Source of the DNA: DATKWD01 sp035529695
Lineage (GTDB): Bacteria > Actinomycetota > Acidimicrobiia > Acidimicrobiales > Salinilacustritrichaceae
Reading direction: 5' to 3'
Assembly (NCBI GenBank): GCA_035529695.1
Contig: DATKWD010000092.1
Span: 111,256-175,255, forward strand
Length of the DNA stretch: 64,000 nucleotides
The notes beneath the pieces were generated by a model. The model searched no databases. It saw only the letters and a program-made list of their open reading frames with translations, and was not told the DNA's origin. Shown one piece after another: positions 34,143 to 43,677 of this stretch. The first letter of the stretch is position 1, and the number at the start of each line of letters is the position of its first letter. The translations under genes and the position numbers were made by a program.

Positions 34143-36173
34143 TCATCTCCCGAGGCCGAGGCGACCGGCCAAGAAGGCCAGGCGGTCGGCCGCGAGGCCG
34201 ATGGTCCGGCTGATCGAGCGGGCACCGTGGCCGACGTCGGACTCGCGTCGCAGGATGATCGGTGACTCGTCGAAGCGGGCCGAGGTTGCCCATTGCATCG
34301 CCGCACACAGCTTGCGGCCGTGCATCGGGTCGACCCGCGTGTCCGAGTCGAAGAGGGTGAACATGGTGGCCGGGTAGGCGACCCCCTCGACGACCCGGTG
34401 GTAGGGCGAGTACGAGATCAGCCACTCGAACTCGGTCGGGTCGTCGGCCCGGCCGTACTCGTCGTTCCAGGTCTCGCCGAGACCGAACCGTTCGTAGCGG
34501 ATCATGTCGAGAAGCGGAGCGCTGCACACGACGGCTGCGTAGCGCGAAGGGTCGCGAGTCACGGCCGCGCCGACGAGCAACCCGCCGTTCGAGCCGCCCG
34601 AGATGCCGAGCTGCTCGTTCGTCGTGACGCCCTCGGCCACCAGCCAGTCGGCACATGCCTCGAAGTCCTCGAACACGTGGTGCTTGTGTTCGCGCATGCC
34701 GTCTCGGTGCCATCGTTCGCCGTACTCGCTGCCACCGCGAAGATTGGCGACGGCGTAGGTCCCACCCGCCTCGACCCAGGCCACGATGGCCGAGGAGTAC
34801 TCGGGTTCGAGCGCGACGTTGAAGCCTCCATAGCCGGAGAGGATGGTGGGGCCGGGCGACGTCGATCCGTCAGGCCTCACCACCGACATCGGAACCCGAG
34901 TGCCGTCGAGCGACTCGACGAACACCTGCGATGCCGCGATGCCGGCGACCGGCTCGAATCCCGGCGTGGTCGCCCAGGTGTCGGAGGTCCCGGTGGTCGC
35001 GTCGACCCGCAGGATCAGCCCCGGCTGGGCGAAGTCCGCGTAGCGGACATGAGCAGTGGTGCCCGAGCGCGGAGCGCTGACCGAGGCAGTGCCGCGCCCG
35101 GGGAGAGCGACCGAGTGCCGGTGCGACCCGTCACGTTCGTAGATCTCGATCTCGGCTGCCACGTCACGCTTCCAGGTCGCGATGATCGCGTCGTCGACGA
35201 GTGAGGCGTCGTCGAGTACGGCGAGGTCATCATGGGCGATGACATCGGTCCACTCGGTGGGCGACTCGAGATCGGCGACGGCGAACCGGCCATTGGGTGC
35301 ATCGCGATCGGTCTGGATCCACAGCCGGTCGTCACGAACCCATGCATGGGTCCTCGCATCGACGCCCACCTGGATCGGCCGGAGCGTCTGTGGGTCGTCC
35401 TTGCGGTCGACCAGCCACACGTCAGTCCGCGGCGCAGTGCCGACCGCCGAGCTCAGGACCAGCCAGCGGTCGTCCTCGCTCAGGTCGATGCCCCAGTACG
35501 TGCCCCGCCGACACTCGGCGCCGGCGATCAGCTCGTCGTCCGCGTCGTCGGCCCCGACCACGTGCCGAAACACCCGACGGTGCAGGTGGGGTTCGTCGTC
35601 GGGGGCCTCGGCCGCCGACAGGTACCGCATGTAGAAGATAGCCCCGCCGTCGGCCTCCCATGCGACAGGCGAGTATCTGCACCGGTCGATCGGCCCGTCG
35701 ATGTCGTCTCCGGTCGACACCTCGAGGATCCGGAGCACCGATTCCTCGTCGCCCCCTTCCGACAACTGGTAGGCGACCCGGGCACCGTCGGGCGAGACCG
35801 ACACGGCGTCGAGCGTCACGAGCCCGTCGGCGGATCGGCCATTCGGATCGACGAGGACGCGCTCGCCGGCTTCGTCACGTACGAAGAGGACGTCGTGGTC
35901 CTGGCCCGGTTCGCGCCTGCGGAAGAACTGGAGGCCACCCCTGACGGCCGGGGGCGAGATCGAGCCCGGGATCAGCTCTTCGAGCCTCGCTGCGAATCCC
36001 GCTCGGCTGGCCAGCGTCGAGAGATGTTCCGAGCAGAGCGCGTCCTGTGCCTCCGACCAGGTCGCGGTTTGCGGGTCGGTCGGGTCTTCGAGCCAGCGGT
36101 ACGGGTCGGCGACCGTGACCCCGTGCAGGACGTCGGCGGCGTCGGAGCGATGTGCGGCGGGGTACTCGGGCAT
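34143..36173 (-). CDS. prolyl oligopeptidase family serine peptidase
   Basis: A 676-residue S9A peptidase that cuts short peptides after proline. An N-terminal beta-propeller (about 80-400, starting YRWLEDPTDPQT) caps the alpha/beta-hydrolase domain. The catalytic triad is visible: Ser in GISGGSNGGLL, Asp in FDSDTRVDPMHG, and His in SDVGHGARS. No signal peptide is present, so the enzyme is cytoplasmic. TATCGT lies 9 bases before the ATG. A 44-base gap separates it from the upstream acyl-CoA ligase gene. Confidence 0.95.
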   Translation of the reverse strand: MPEYPAAHRSDAADVLHGVTVADPYRWLEDPTDPQTATWSEAQDALCSEHLSTLASRAGFAARLEELIPGSISPPAVRGGLQFFRRREPGQDHDVLFVRDEAGERVLVDPNGRSADGLVTLDAVSVSPDGARVAYQLSEGGDEESVLRILEVSTGDDIDGPIDRCRYSPVAWEADGGAIFYMRYLSAAEAPDDEPHLHRRVFRHVVGADDADDELIAGAECRRGTYWGIDLSEDDRWLVLSSAVGTAPRTDVWLVDRKDDPQTLRPIQVGVDARTHAWVRDDRLWIQTDRDAPNGRFAVADLESPTEWTDVIAHDDLAVLDDASLVDDAIIATWKRDVAAEIEIYERDGSHRHSVALPGRGTASVSAPRSGTTAHVRYADFAQPGLILRVDATTGTSDTWATTPGFEPVAGIAASQVFVESLDGTRVPMSVVRPDGSTSPGPTILSGYGGFNVALEPEYSSAIVAWVEAGGTYAVANLRGGSEYGERWHRDGMREHKHHVFEDFEACADWLVAEGVTTNEQLGISGGSNGGLLVGAAVTRDPSRYAAVVCSAPLLDMIRYERFGLGETWNDEYGRADDPTEFEWLISYSPYHRVVEGVAYPATMFTLFDSDTRVDPMHGRKLCAAMQWATSARFDESPIILRRESDVGHGARSISRTIGLAADRLAFLAGRLGLGR

Positions 36174-36182
36174 CGGAGGTCG

Positions 36183-36188
36183 ACGATA
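36183..36188 (-). promoter_or_regulatory. -10 box of a likely leaderless promoter
   Basis: TATCGT (minus strand), 9 bases before the ATG of the prolyl oligopeptidase gene. Confidence 0.4.
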
Positions 36189-36217
36189 GACCTGCGGGTC
36201 GCGAGGAGCGGGGCGTA

Positions 36218-37837
36218 TCAGCCGGCGGTGTCGGCGATGGCTCGGGCGGTCTTGTAGTCGGCCTTGCCGTTCGGTGCCCGCGGGACGTGGTCAGTCACGA
36301 CGACCTGGCGGGGTGCCTTGTAGTGGGCGAGACGTGCCTTGGTGTGGGCGATGATCGACGCTTCTTCGACACCGGCCGCGAGGTCGGTGGCCGACACCAC
36401 CGCCACCACCCGGTTGCCGAATCGTTCGTCGGGGAGCCCGACGACGAGGCAGTCGGACACCTCAGGGTGCGTCTTGACCGTTTCCTCGACCTCCTCGGCG
36501 AACACCTTCTCGCCGGCGGAGTTGATGACCTGGCTGCCCCGGCCGAGCAGGGTCACTGCGCCGTCGGGCGCGACGGTCGCCTGATCTCCGGTGTAGGTCC
36601 AGGTCTCTCCGTCGATCTCGCGGAAGGTCGACGCGGTCTTCTCCTCGTCCTTGTAGTACCCGGCCCGCCCTGACGATCGCACGGCGATCGTGCCGACCTC
36701 CTGCCCGTCGGCTCCGACCTCCGTGCCGTCGTCACGGAGGACCTTCGTCTGGGCGTTGACGGTGAAGATCCCGGTGGATGCGGGACGATCCTTCGAGTGG
36801 AACGACTGTCCCATCGCGGCCTCGGTGCTGGCGATGATGTCGAGGATCAGGAGTTGGGGGAGGTGATCGCACAGCCCGTCCTTGATCTCACGGCTGAACA
36901 TCGCGCCGGCCGACGAGATGACCTTGATCGAGGAGAGATCCCTGGTCTTGCCCTTGTCCGCGTCGACGTCGAGCTGTCGGAGCATCGGCCGGGCGAACGG
37001 ATCGCCGACGACGGTGATCGAGGTCGCGTGCTCGCGTTCGGCGGTGTCCCAGATCTCGGCAGGATCGAGGTGGCGATCTTCGAGCAGGATCAGCCGGCCG
37101 CCGCACACCATGATCGGGTTCGAGCCGATGCCCATGCCGGTGCCGTGCATCAGAGGGCACGCAGTCAACGAGGCGATCTGCCTGTCCTCCTCGACGAAGC
37201 GAGCTGCCCTCGCGGCGACCTCGTCGATCTCGATCGGGGGGTCGCCGATCATCGGTGGGACGGTCTGGAGCCCGACGGTCACGCCGGGTCCCACGGTGCC
37301 CATGACCCCCTTGGGCATCCCGGTCGTTCCGCCGGTGTAGACCATCGAGGTGTCCTCGGCCGAGCGGGTGATGCGCGGCGCCGGGTCGGTGGTCTCGATC
37401 ACGTCGTCGAGACGATCGACCGCGTCGAGCGGAGTGCCGCCGTCATCGACCTCGATCCAACGCCTCACGTCGGGCAGATCGTCGCGTACCGCGGCGACAC
37501 GTTCTCCCAGCGTCGAGTGGAAGACCACCACTTCGCTGTCGGAGTTGTCGAGGAGGTAGCGCAGTTCGTCGTCGAGGTAGCGGTAGTTGACGTTGATCGG
37601 GACGGCTCGCTGCTTGAAGGCCGCGAAGTACGCCTCCTGGTACGCGGCGGAGTTGTACATGAACAGGGCGACCTTGCTGTCCTTGACGACTCCGGCCTCG
37701 GTGTAGGCGGCAGCGAGCCGTGCGGCCCGGTCCTCGTAGTCGGCCCAACTCAAGCGCCGGGCCCCTTGGACGATGGCGGGTGAGTCCCCGATCGAATCGG
37801 CGATCGCCTCCCAGACGGTCGCGAAGTTCGCCTCCAT
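36218..37837 (-). CDS. acyl-CoA ligase, FadD19-like
   Basis: A 539-residue ANL ligase with MVYTGGTTGMPKGVMG, a variant of the P-loop found in the sterol side-chain ligase FadD19 and relatives. Other motifs: ASTEAAMGQS, WTYTGDQATV, and LGRGSQVINSAGEKVFAEEVEE. The C-terminal catalytic region reads VPRAPNGKADYKTAR with the Lys present. This type acts on sterol side-chain or other bulky acids in known bacteria; the substrate here is unknown. ATG at 37837 is chosen from homology. It is divergent from the PLP-decarboxylase gene. Confidence 0.9.
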   Translation of the reverse strand: MEANFATVWEAIADSIGDSPAIVQGARRLSWADYEDRAARLAAAYTEAGVVKDSKVALFMYNSAAYQEAYFAAFKQRAVPINVNYRYLDDELRYLLDNSDSEVVVFHSTLGERVAAVRDDLPDVRRWIEVDDGGTPLDAVDRLDDVIETTDPAPRITRSAEDTSMVYTGGTTGMPKGVMGTVGPGVTVGLQTVPPMIGDPPIEIDEVAARAARFVEEDRQIASLTACPLMHGTGMGIGSNPIMVCGGRLILLEDRHLDPAEIWDTAEREHATSITVVGDPFARPMLRQLDVDADKGKTRDLSSIKVISSAGAMFSREIKDGLCDHLPQLLILDIIASTEAAMGQSFHSKDRPASTGIFTVNAQTKVLRDDGTEVGADGQEVGTIAVRSSGRAGYYKDEEKTASTFREIDGETWTYTGDQATVAPDGAVTLLGRGSQVINSAGEKVFAEEVEETVKTHPEVSDCLVVGLPDERFGNRVVAVVSATDLAAGVEEASIIAHTKARLAHYKAPRQVVVTDHVPRAPNGKADYKTARAIADTAG

Positions 37838-38025
37838 GGCCGCCGATCCTCGCAGGGTCGTCGAAGGTCTGCGCTGGATTCCGCGAGACTTGCCGGATGC
37901 AGGAACCGAAGGGACCCACGAGGAGATGAAGGGCGCGATCGAGGCCCGGATGCGCGGCATCCGCGACGAGACCGGCTCGAGCGCACGGACCTCCGACCGG
38001 TGAGCGTGCAGGGGCGGTTTCCGCA

Positions 38026-39456
38026 ATGACGCCGGAGGAGTTCCGCGTCGCCGGCCACGAGTTGATCGACTGGATCGCCGACGCGCGTGCCGGCATCGAT
38101 GCACGCCCGGTGCTGGCGCCGGTCGAACCCGGCGAGGTCCGCGGATGGTTCGAGGCAGCTCCGCCCACCTCTGTCCAAGCGTTCGACGAGCTCCTGGGTG
38201 ACCTCGAGACCAAGGTCCTTCCCGGGGTCACCCAGGTCCAGCACCCCATGCACTTCGGGTGGTTTCCCTCCAATGCGTCGCTCGCGTCGGTGCTCGGCGA
38301 CATCGCGTCGTCAGGCATCGGCTCGCTGGGGATCTCGTGGGAGAGCAGCCCGGCGCTCACCGAGGTCGAGCAGGTCGTGTGCGACTGGATGCGCCAGCTC
38401 GTCGGCCTCTCTGACCGCTGGCACGGCACGATCCACGACACGGCCTCGACGGCGTGCTTGGTCGCGCTGCTGGTCGCTCGAGAGCGATCGACCGATCTCG
38501 TGCAGCACCGGGGCGGTACGCAGTCGGTCGACAGCCCATTGGTGGTCTACACGACGGTGCACGCGCACTCGTCGGTCGCCAAGGCAGCACTCCTGGCGGG
38601 ATTCGGACGGGACAACGTCCGGATGGTCGACGTCGACCCACGAACCCATGCGATGGACCCGGCGGCCCTCGAGTCGGCCATGGCCGACGATGCCGCTGCC
38701 GGTCGGACCCCGGTCGCGGTCGTCGCCACGGTCGGGACGACCGGTACGACAGCCATCGATCCGGTGGCCGCGATCGTCACCGTTGCGAAGTCACACGGAG
38801 CGTACGTCCACGTCGATGCGGCCCTGGCGGGCTCGGCCATGCTGCTCCCCGAGTACCGGCATCTGTGGAGCGGGGTCGAGGAGGCCGATTCGCTCTGCTG
38901 GAATCCGCACAAGTGGATGGGCACGGTGCTCGATTGCTCGCTGTTCTACGTCCGCGATGTCGGCTTGCTGACGCGGGTGATGTCGACCGACCCGAGTTAC
39001 CTGCAGTCGACGGTCGACGGTCGGGTCCCGCAGTACCGGGACTGGGGCATTCCGATGGGGCGGCGCTTCCGAGCGCTGAAGCTGCTCTTCCAGCTGCGGC
39101 TCGACGGCGTCGAGGCGATCCAGGCGCGTCTTCGCCGTGACCTGGCGAACGCGGCGTGGCTCGAGCAACAGGTCGAGGCGGCAGAGGGGTGGGAGGTCTG
39201 CGCTCCGGTGAGCCTGCAGACGGTGTGTGTCCGTCACCGTCCGACCGGCGCGTCGGGGGCACGGCTCGAGGGCAGCGCGCTCGACCGCCACACCCTCGGC
39301 TGGACGCGGCGCGTCAACGTGTCGGGCGCTGCCTACGTCACTGCGTCGATCCTCGACGGTGAGTGGATGGTCCGGATCTCGATCGGGGTCGAGACGACCG
39401 AACGCGTGCACGTCGAACGGCTGTGGAGCCTGCTGCAGGATGCTGCGACCAGCTGA
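38026..39456 (+). CDS. PLP-dependent amino-acid decarboxylase
   Basis: A 476-residue group II decarboxylase of the aromatic-L-amino-acid/glutamate family. The PLP-binding Lys is in CWNPHKWMGTVLDCSLF, and HVDAALAGSAML holds the Asp that pairs with the pyridine nitrogen. HPMHFGWFPSNASLASVLGD near residue 75 and the TVGTTGTTAIDPV segment are typical. It may decarboxylate tryptophan, phenylalanine or tyrosine; I cannot tell which. The stop codon touches the stop of the convergent flippase-like gene (39456/39457) with no base between. Confidence 0.9.
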   Translation: MTPEEFRVAGHELIDWIADARAGIDARPVLAPVEPGEVRGWFEAAPPTSVQAFDELLGDLETKVLPGVTQVQHPMHFGWFPSNASLASVLGDIASSGIGSLGISWESSPALTEVEQVVCDWMRQLVGLSDRWHGTIHDTASTACLVALLVARERSTDLVQHRGGTQSVDSPLVVYTTVHAHSSVAKAALLAGFGRDNVRMVDVDPRTHAMDPAALESAMADDAAAGRTPVAVVATVGTTGTTAIDPVAAIVTVAKSHGAYVHVDAALAGSAMLLPEYRHLWSGVEEADSLCWNPHKWMGTVLDCSLFYVRDVGLLTRVMSTDPSYLQSTVDGRVPQYRDWGIPMGRRFRALKLLFQLRLDGVEAIQARLRRDLANAAWLEQQVEAAEGWEVCAPVSLQTVCVRHRPTGASGARLEGSALDRHTLGWTRRVNVSGAAYVTASILDGEWMVRISIGVETTERVHVERLWSLLQDAATS

Positions 39457-41871
39457 TCACACGAGGTCGAGCCGCTCGCTCGCCTTCAGCGCGATGTAGC
39501 CGGGGATGGTGATCAGCCAGTAGTTGATCAGCCGGAACAGCAGCACTGCAGCCCAGGCCGTGCCCTGCTCGACGCCTGCATTGACGAGGACGAACACCAA
39601 AGCTGCTTCGATGGCACCGACTCCGCCCGGGGTCGGTACCGCTGCGGCCACGGTGCTCGCCCCGAGGTACAGCGCGCCCAGTTCAGCGAAGGACAGATCG
39701 ATGCCGAACGCCCGACAGGCCATGACGAAGGCAACGAGGGTGGCGAGCTTGGCGATCCCCGCCCCGCCGAAGAGCAGGCCGAGCTTGTCGGGCCGACGAG
39801 CGAGTTCGCCGAAGTCGGATCGGATCTTCTGGAGCGTCGTCCTGACCACCTCGACGAGCCAGCGGCGCAGCTTCGGGGTGATCGCCACCACGACCAGGGC
39901 CACCGCGAGCGCCGCGATGAAGACGAGGATGATCGTTCCGTCGGGTCCGGCGCCTTCGGAACCGCCTGCGGGGTCGATGTCGGAGGTCGGGTTCGACCCA
40001 CTCCAGACGAAGAAGAAGACGATGAACACGATCTGGAGGACCCCACTGGCCGCCGAGGTGAGACCGACCGCGACGGTGGCCACCGCCGCCTGGGTCCCTC
40101 CCTTCTGGAGGTAGCGGATCCGCATCGCCATGCCGCCCGCGTTGGCCGGAGTGAAGCGATTCAGGAACGACTGTCCGAACATGATGATGGTGGCCTCGCC
40201 CAGCGCCACCTTCCTCACGACGGATCCGGTCAACGACATGGCGCCGCCGACCGTGCCCAGGAGCGTGGCGCCGAGAACGAGGGGTACCCACTCCCACTGG
40301 ATGCCGGACATCGCATCGCTGATCTCCGACCAGCTGCTCACGAGCGTCAGGATGAAGAACGCGAGCACTGCGAACCCGACCCACGTCACCATTCGCATCA
40401 GGCTGATCCGGTCGAGCTCGGCGAGCTCGAGCTCGTCGATGCCGAGACGCTCCTGCATCGTGGCCCGCAGCCGCTCGTCGAGGCCCTTGTCGTGACGAAG
40501 CGACTTGCGTGTCTCGGCGGGCAGCGCCGCCCGCTGCACGAACTTGAGCGCCGACTCGAGCAACTCAGGTGGCGTCGTGCGCAGGGCTGCGTCGACGGCG
40601 CGCCGTTCGCCGACGACCAGACCGGTCGTCACCAGCAACTGGGCGACATCGGCAGCGAGCTGGTCGTCGGTCGCTGCGAGTCGACCGTGTTCGAAGCCGA
40701 GCAGAGACGCGCTGCCCTGATCGATGACGATGCGATCTGCGGTGAGGGCGCGGTGGGCGATCCGGTCAGCGTGAAGTGCGCCGAGCTGTCGCCAGACCTC
40801 GTCGAGCTCGTCGTCGCTCACGTCGCTGCCGGAGAAGTCGCTCAGTGTTCGGCCCCGCGGCGGTGTGAGCGCGATCAACGCACTGTCCCTTTCCCAGGGC
40901 ACGACGGCGAGGACGGCCGGCACCGATGCGCCCGCCTGGTTGGCCATCACCGTGACGAGCGCCTCGTGCTCGACGACTCGGCGAGGCTGGCTCGACAGGT
41001 TCTCGTCGTCGATGCTGTGCACGCGGATCGAACGCATCGTTCGCGCAAGGAGGTCGGCGTCTCGGTCGTCGCGGTCGACGTAGGAGACTCGGATCGGCTC
41101 GCCACCCGCCGATCCGCCGTAGACCCGACGGCCGAGGTGGCTGTCTTCGTCGTGCAGGTCGTCGGCGTCGAGTCCCCCTGCAGCGAGTGCCGTCCGCAAG
41201 GTGTGAAAACCGGGCCGCCGCTGCGGCGATCCGACGACGACGAGGGCCGCAGACCCGACGACGGCACCGAGGGCCACGGTGACCGCCAGGTTGACCGGGG
41301 CGCGCGTCGCGGTCAGCAGCTGGAAGGTCACGGCTGCCCCGACGCCGATCCATGTCGCCCGGCGCCAGGACGTGTTGAGCATCGGCGAGGCGGCCACGGC
41401 GCCACCGACCAGCGCTGCGACGAAGCTGACCGACGGAAAGCCCGACCCGATGAACCAGTCAGACGGGAGATCCGCGACGTCCTGAGGGGGCGCAGCGCGG
41501 TCGAGCCAGTCGATGAGCAACGACATCATCACGCCGCTGGCGGTCGCCGCACCTGCGATGAGTGCCGCCTCGGCGACACGTCGCCTGATCAACAAGGCCC
41601 CCAGCACGCCGATCGGAACGAGGAACGCCGCGAGCTGCGATGTCCCGACGAGCGCGTCGCGCAGCAGGCTCGGAGCCTGGGCGAGCAACTTGATCAGATC
41701 GCTCGAAGCATTCCGCAACGCAGTGGGGGCGATGGCCGTCACTGCGACGAGTGCGCCGAGGAGCAGCGAACGGAACACCATCCGGGCGACGTCGCCCGGA
41801 TGCCGGCGCCACACTCTGGTGTCGTCGACTTCGAGCGCGACCGGCCCGCCGTGAGTCGTGATGCTGGTCAC
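39457..41871 (-). CDS. large YbhN/LPG-synthase-TM-type membrane protein with kinase-like middle
   Basis: An 804-residue membrane protein in three parts. Residues 1-215 hold about six membrane segments. Residues 215-480 are soluble and kinase-like, but the catalytic loop reads HRALTADRIVIDQ (catalytic Asp replaced) and the DFG site reads GFEHG, so it is probably a pseudokinase. Residues 480-804 form the flippase-like domain with GQSFLNRFTPANAGGMAMRIR and the C-terminal TPGGVGAIEAALVFVL motif. This last domain is shared with lysylphosphatidylglycerol synthase and is thought to move lipids or isoprenoids. The start is GTG. A decayed, shortened relative is at 15897-16747. Confidence 0.82.
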   Translation of the reverse strand: MTSITTHGGPVALEVDDTRVWRRHPGDVARMVFRSLLLGALVAVTAIAPTALRNASSDLIKLLAQAPSLLRDALVGTSQLAAFLVPIGVLGALLIRRRVAEAALIAGAATASGVMMSLLIDWLDRAAPPQDVADLPSDWFIGSGFPSVSFVAALVGGAVAASPMLNTSWRRATWIGVGAAVTFQLLTATRAPVNLAVTVALGAVVGSAALVVVGSPQRRPGFHTLRTALAAGGLDADDLHDEDSHLGRRVYGGSAGGEPIRVSYVDRDDRDADLLARTMRSIRVHSIDDENLSSQPRRVVEHEALVTVMANQAGASVPAVLAVVPWERDSALIALTPPRGRTLSDFSGSDVSDDELDEVWRQLGALHADRIAHRALTADRIVIDQGSASLLGFEHGRLAATDDQLAADVAQLLVTTGLVVGERRAVDAALRTTPPELLESALKFVQRAALPAETRKSLRHDKGLDERLRATMQERLGIDELELAELDRISLMRMVTWVGFAVLAFFILTLVSSWSEISDAMSGIQWEWVPLVLGATLLGTVGGAMSLTGSVVRKVALGEATIIMFGQSFLNRFTPANAGGMAMRIRYLQKGGTQAAVATVAVGLTSAASGVLQIVFIVFFFVWSGSNPTSDIDPAGGSEGAGPDGTIILVFIAALAVALVVVAITPKLRRWLVEVVRTTLQKIRSDFGELARRPDKLGLLFGGAGIAKLATLVAFVMACRAFGIDLSFAELGALYLGASTVAAAVPTPGGVGAIEAALVFVLVNAGVEQGTAWAAVLLFRLINYWLITIPGYIALKASERLDLV

Positions 41872-41905
41872 CCGACAAGCCTGCCGCGCAACGCGCCCGT
41901 CCGGC

Positions 41906-43117
41906 TCAACCGACGAGAGCTTGGTACATGCCGTTGCGGAGCTGGCGTCGGAGGGGGTAGGTGGTCGAGGGCAGCAGCTGGGTCATGAACACCGCCGTCA
42001 GGTCCTCGGCGGGATCGACCATGAAGGCGGTGCTCGCAGCACCACCCCAGCCGAACTCGCCCTTCGAGCACAGGTTCTGTACTGCCGCGGGGTCTTCGAT
42101 CACCGAGAAGCCGAGGCCGAAGCCCACGCCGGCCATGGCGATCTCCGAGAAGGTGCTCTGGCCCATGTCGTTGAGCCGCTTGCCGTCGGGGAGGTGGTTC
42201 GTGGTCATGTACGCCAGGGTCCGGTCGCCCAGCAGGCGCACGCCGTCGAGCTCGCCGCCGTTGAGCAGGAACTGCGCGAAACGGACGTAGTCGTCGGTCG
42301 TTCCCACCAGCCCGCTGCCACCCGACAGGAACGTCGATGGCGTCAGCATGGCCTTGGCGGGTGCCATCGCCACGAGGCCGTCGTTGCCCCGGAAGTACAG
42401 CGGGGCACACCGGTCGAGGTCAGCTTCGGGCGCGGAGAAGCCGGTGTCGGTCATGCCCAGCGGCTCGAAGATCCGTTCCTTGAAGAACACGTCGAGGGTC
42501 TGTCCGCTGATCGCTTCGACAAGCCGACCGCACACGTCGGTCGACATCGAGTAGTTCCAGCTCGTCCCGGGGTCGAACAGCAAGGGGAGTGCGGCGAGCC
42601 GGTCGATGCCCTCGGCGAGGTCGTAGGTCGGCGCAGCGCCGAAGTCACCCAGTTGGTGCTCGCGGTACATCGTGTCGACCGGGTGCTGGAACTGGAAGCC
42701 GTAGGTCAGGCCCGACATGTGGGTGAGGACGTCGTGAACGCTGATCTCGCGCTCGGCCGGCCGCGTCTGCGGCATGGCCGCACTGCCGCCGACCCAGACC
42801 TTCGGATCGGCGAAGGCCGGAATCCATCGGCTCACCGGGTTCTCCAGCAGGAGGTGGCCCTCCTCGAACAGCATCATGAGGGCCACGCTGGTGATCGGCT
42901 TCGTCATCGAGAAGATGCGGTAGATCGAGTCCTCCTCGACCTTGGTACCGGCCTCGACGTCGGTGAATCCGTAGATGTCCCGGTGAGCGATCTCCCCGTG
43001 ACGACTGATCACCGTCTGGACACCCGGGAGCTTGCCTTCGTCGACGTAGCGATGCAGGAGCGCATCGAGGCGTTCGAGCCGTTCGCCGTTGAAGCCGAGA
43101 TCTTCCGCGCTGCTCAT
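41906..43117 (-). CDS. beta-lactamase-fold serine hydrolase
   Basis: A 403-residue class C beta-lactamase-like hydrolase. The Ser-x-x-Lys motif is SMTK in IFSMTKPITS (near residue 70), the second motif is Tyr in WNYSMSTDV, and FGWGGAASTAF near residue 355 stands in for the third. No signal peptide is visible, so it is likely a cytoplasmic esterase (EstB-like) rather than an antibiotic-degrading enzyme. The ATG at 43117 is chosen by homology; the frame is open far upstream through the divergent ArfB gene. Confidence 0.88.
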   Translation of the reverse strand: MSSAEDLGFNGERLERLDALLHRYVDEGKLPGVQTVISRHGEIAHRDIYGFTDVEAGTKVEEDSIYRIFSMTKPITSVALMMLFEEGHLLLENPVSRWIPAFADPKVWVGGSAAMPQTRPAEREISVHDVLTHMSGLTYGFQFQHPVDTMYREHQLGDFGAAPTYDLAEGIDRLAALPLLFDPGTSWNYSMSTDVCGRLVEAISGQTLDVFFKERIFEPLGMTDTGFSAPEADLDRCAPLYFRGNDGLVAMAPAKAMLTPSTFLSGGSGLVGTTDDYVRFAQFLLNGGELDGVRLLGDRTLAYMTTNHLPDGKRLNDMGQSTFSEIAMAGVGFGLGFSVIEDPAAVQNLCSKGEFGWGGAASTAFMVDPAEDLTAVFMTQLLPSTTYPLRRQLRNGMYQALVG

Positions 43118-43173
43118 GAGCACATGTTGGCACTGTTGTCGGAGGCCTGCTCGCGGCATGGACACGCGGTCCG

Positions 43174-43179
43174 TACCCT
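43174..43179 (+). promoter_or_regulatory. -10 box of a likely leaderless promoter
   Basis: TACCCT, 7 bases before the ATG of the ArfB-like gene. Confidence 0.4.
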
Positions 43180-43186
43180 CCCTGCC

Positions 43187-43603
43187 ATGGACGTCCGAGA
43201 CCTCGACCTCGGTGACGGCGTGGTCGTGCCGGGTTCGGAGATCGAGTGGCGGTTCAGCGCGAGTGGGGGCCCAGGCGGTCAGCACGCCAACCGAGCCAAC
43301 ACCAGGGCCGAAGCGCGGCTCGACCTGGTGTCGTCGCCGTCGCTCGCCGCTCACCCCGGCGTGCAGCGGCGGCTCCAGAACCGTCTCGGGGCCGAGGTGT
43401 CGGTGACCGTCGATGACGAGCGATCACAGGCCCGGAACCGGTCGATCGCCCTCCATCGTCTGGAGGAGCGACTTCGCTCGGCCCTCGTCCTCCGAAAGGC
43501 GCGCCGCAAGACCAAGCCTTCACGTGGCTCACAGCGCCGTCGGGTCGATCAGAAGAAGCAGCGGGGCGAACTCAAGAGGCAGCGCAGGCGCCCCTCGTAC
43601 TGA
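43187..43603 (+). CDS. arfB: peptidyl-tRNA hydrolase ArfB (ribosome rescue)
   Basis: A 138-residue release-factor-like protein. SGGPGGQHANRANTR contains the GGQ motif that hydrolyses peptidyl-tRNA, and the lysine/arginine-rich C-terminal tail (DQKKQRGELKRQRRR) is the segment that enters the empty mRNA channel of a stalled ribosome. Together these identify ArfB/YaeJ. The full-length size and tail are normal. Only 69 bases separate its start from that of the divergent beta-lactamase-fold gene; TACCCT lies 7 bases before the ATG. Confidence 0.92.
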   Translation: MDVRDLDLGDGVVVPGSEIEWRFSASGGPGGQHANRANTRAEARLDLVSSPSLAAHPGVQRRLQNRLGAEVSVTVDDERSQARNRSIALHRLEERLRSALVLRKARRKTKPSRGSQRRRVDQKKQRGELKRQRRRPSY

Positions 43604-43677
43604 CGCATCAGATCTGCGTCAGTTCCCATGGTGGGTCGCGGTGCCGAGGAGCTCTGCCCGCGGTCGAGATCCTGTCG

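Noticed and set aside
40492..41988. Plus-strand frame of 498 codons opposite the flippase-like gene
   Set aside because: Mirror frame; arginine/aspartate-rich without a recognisable domain.
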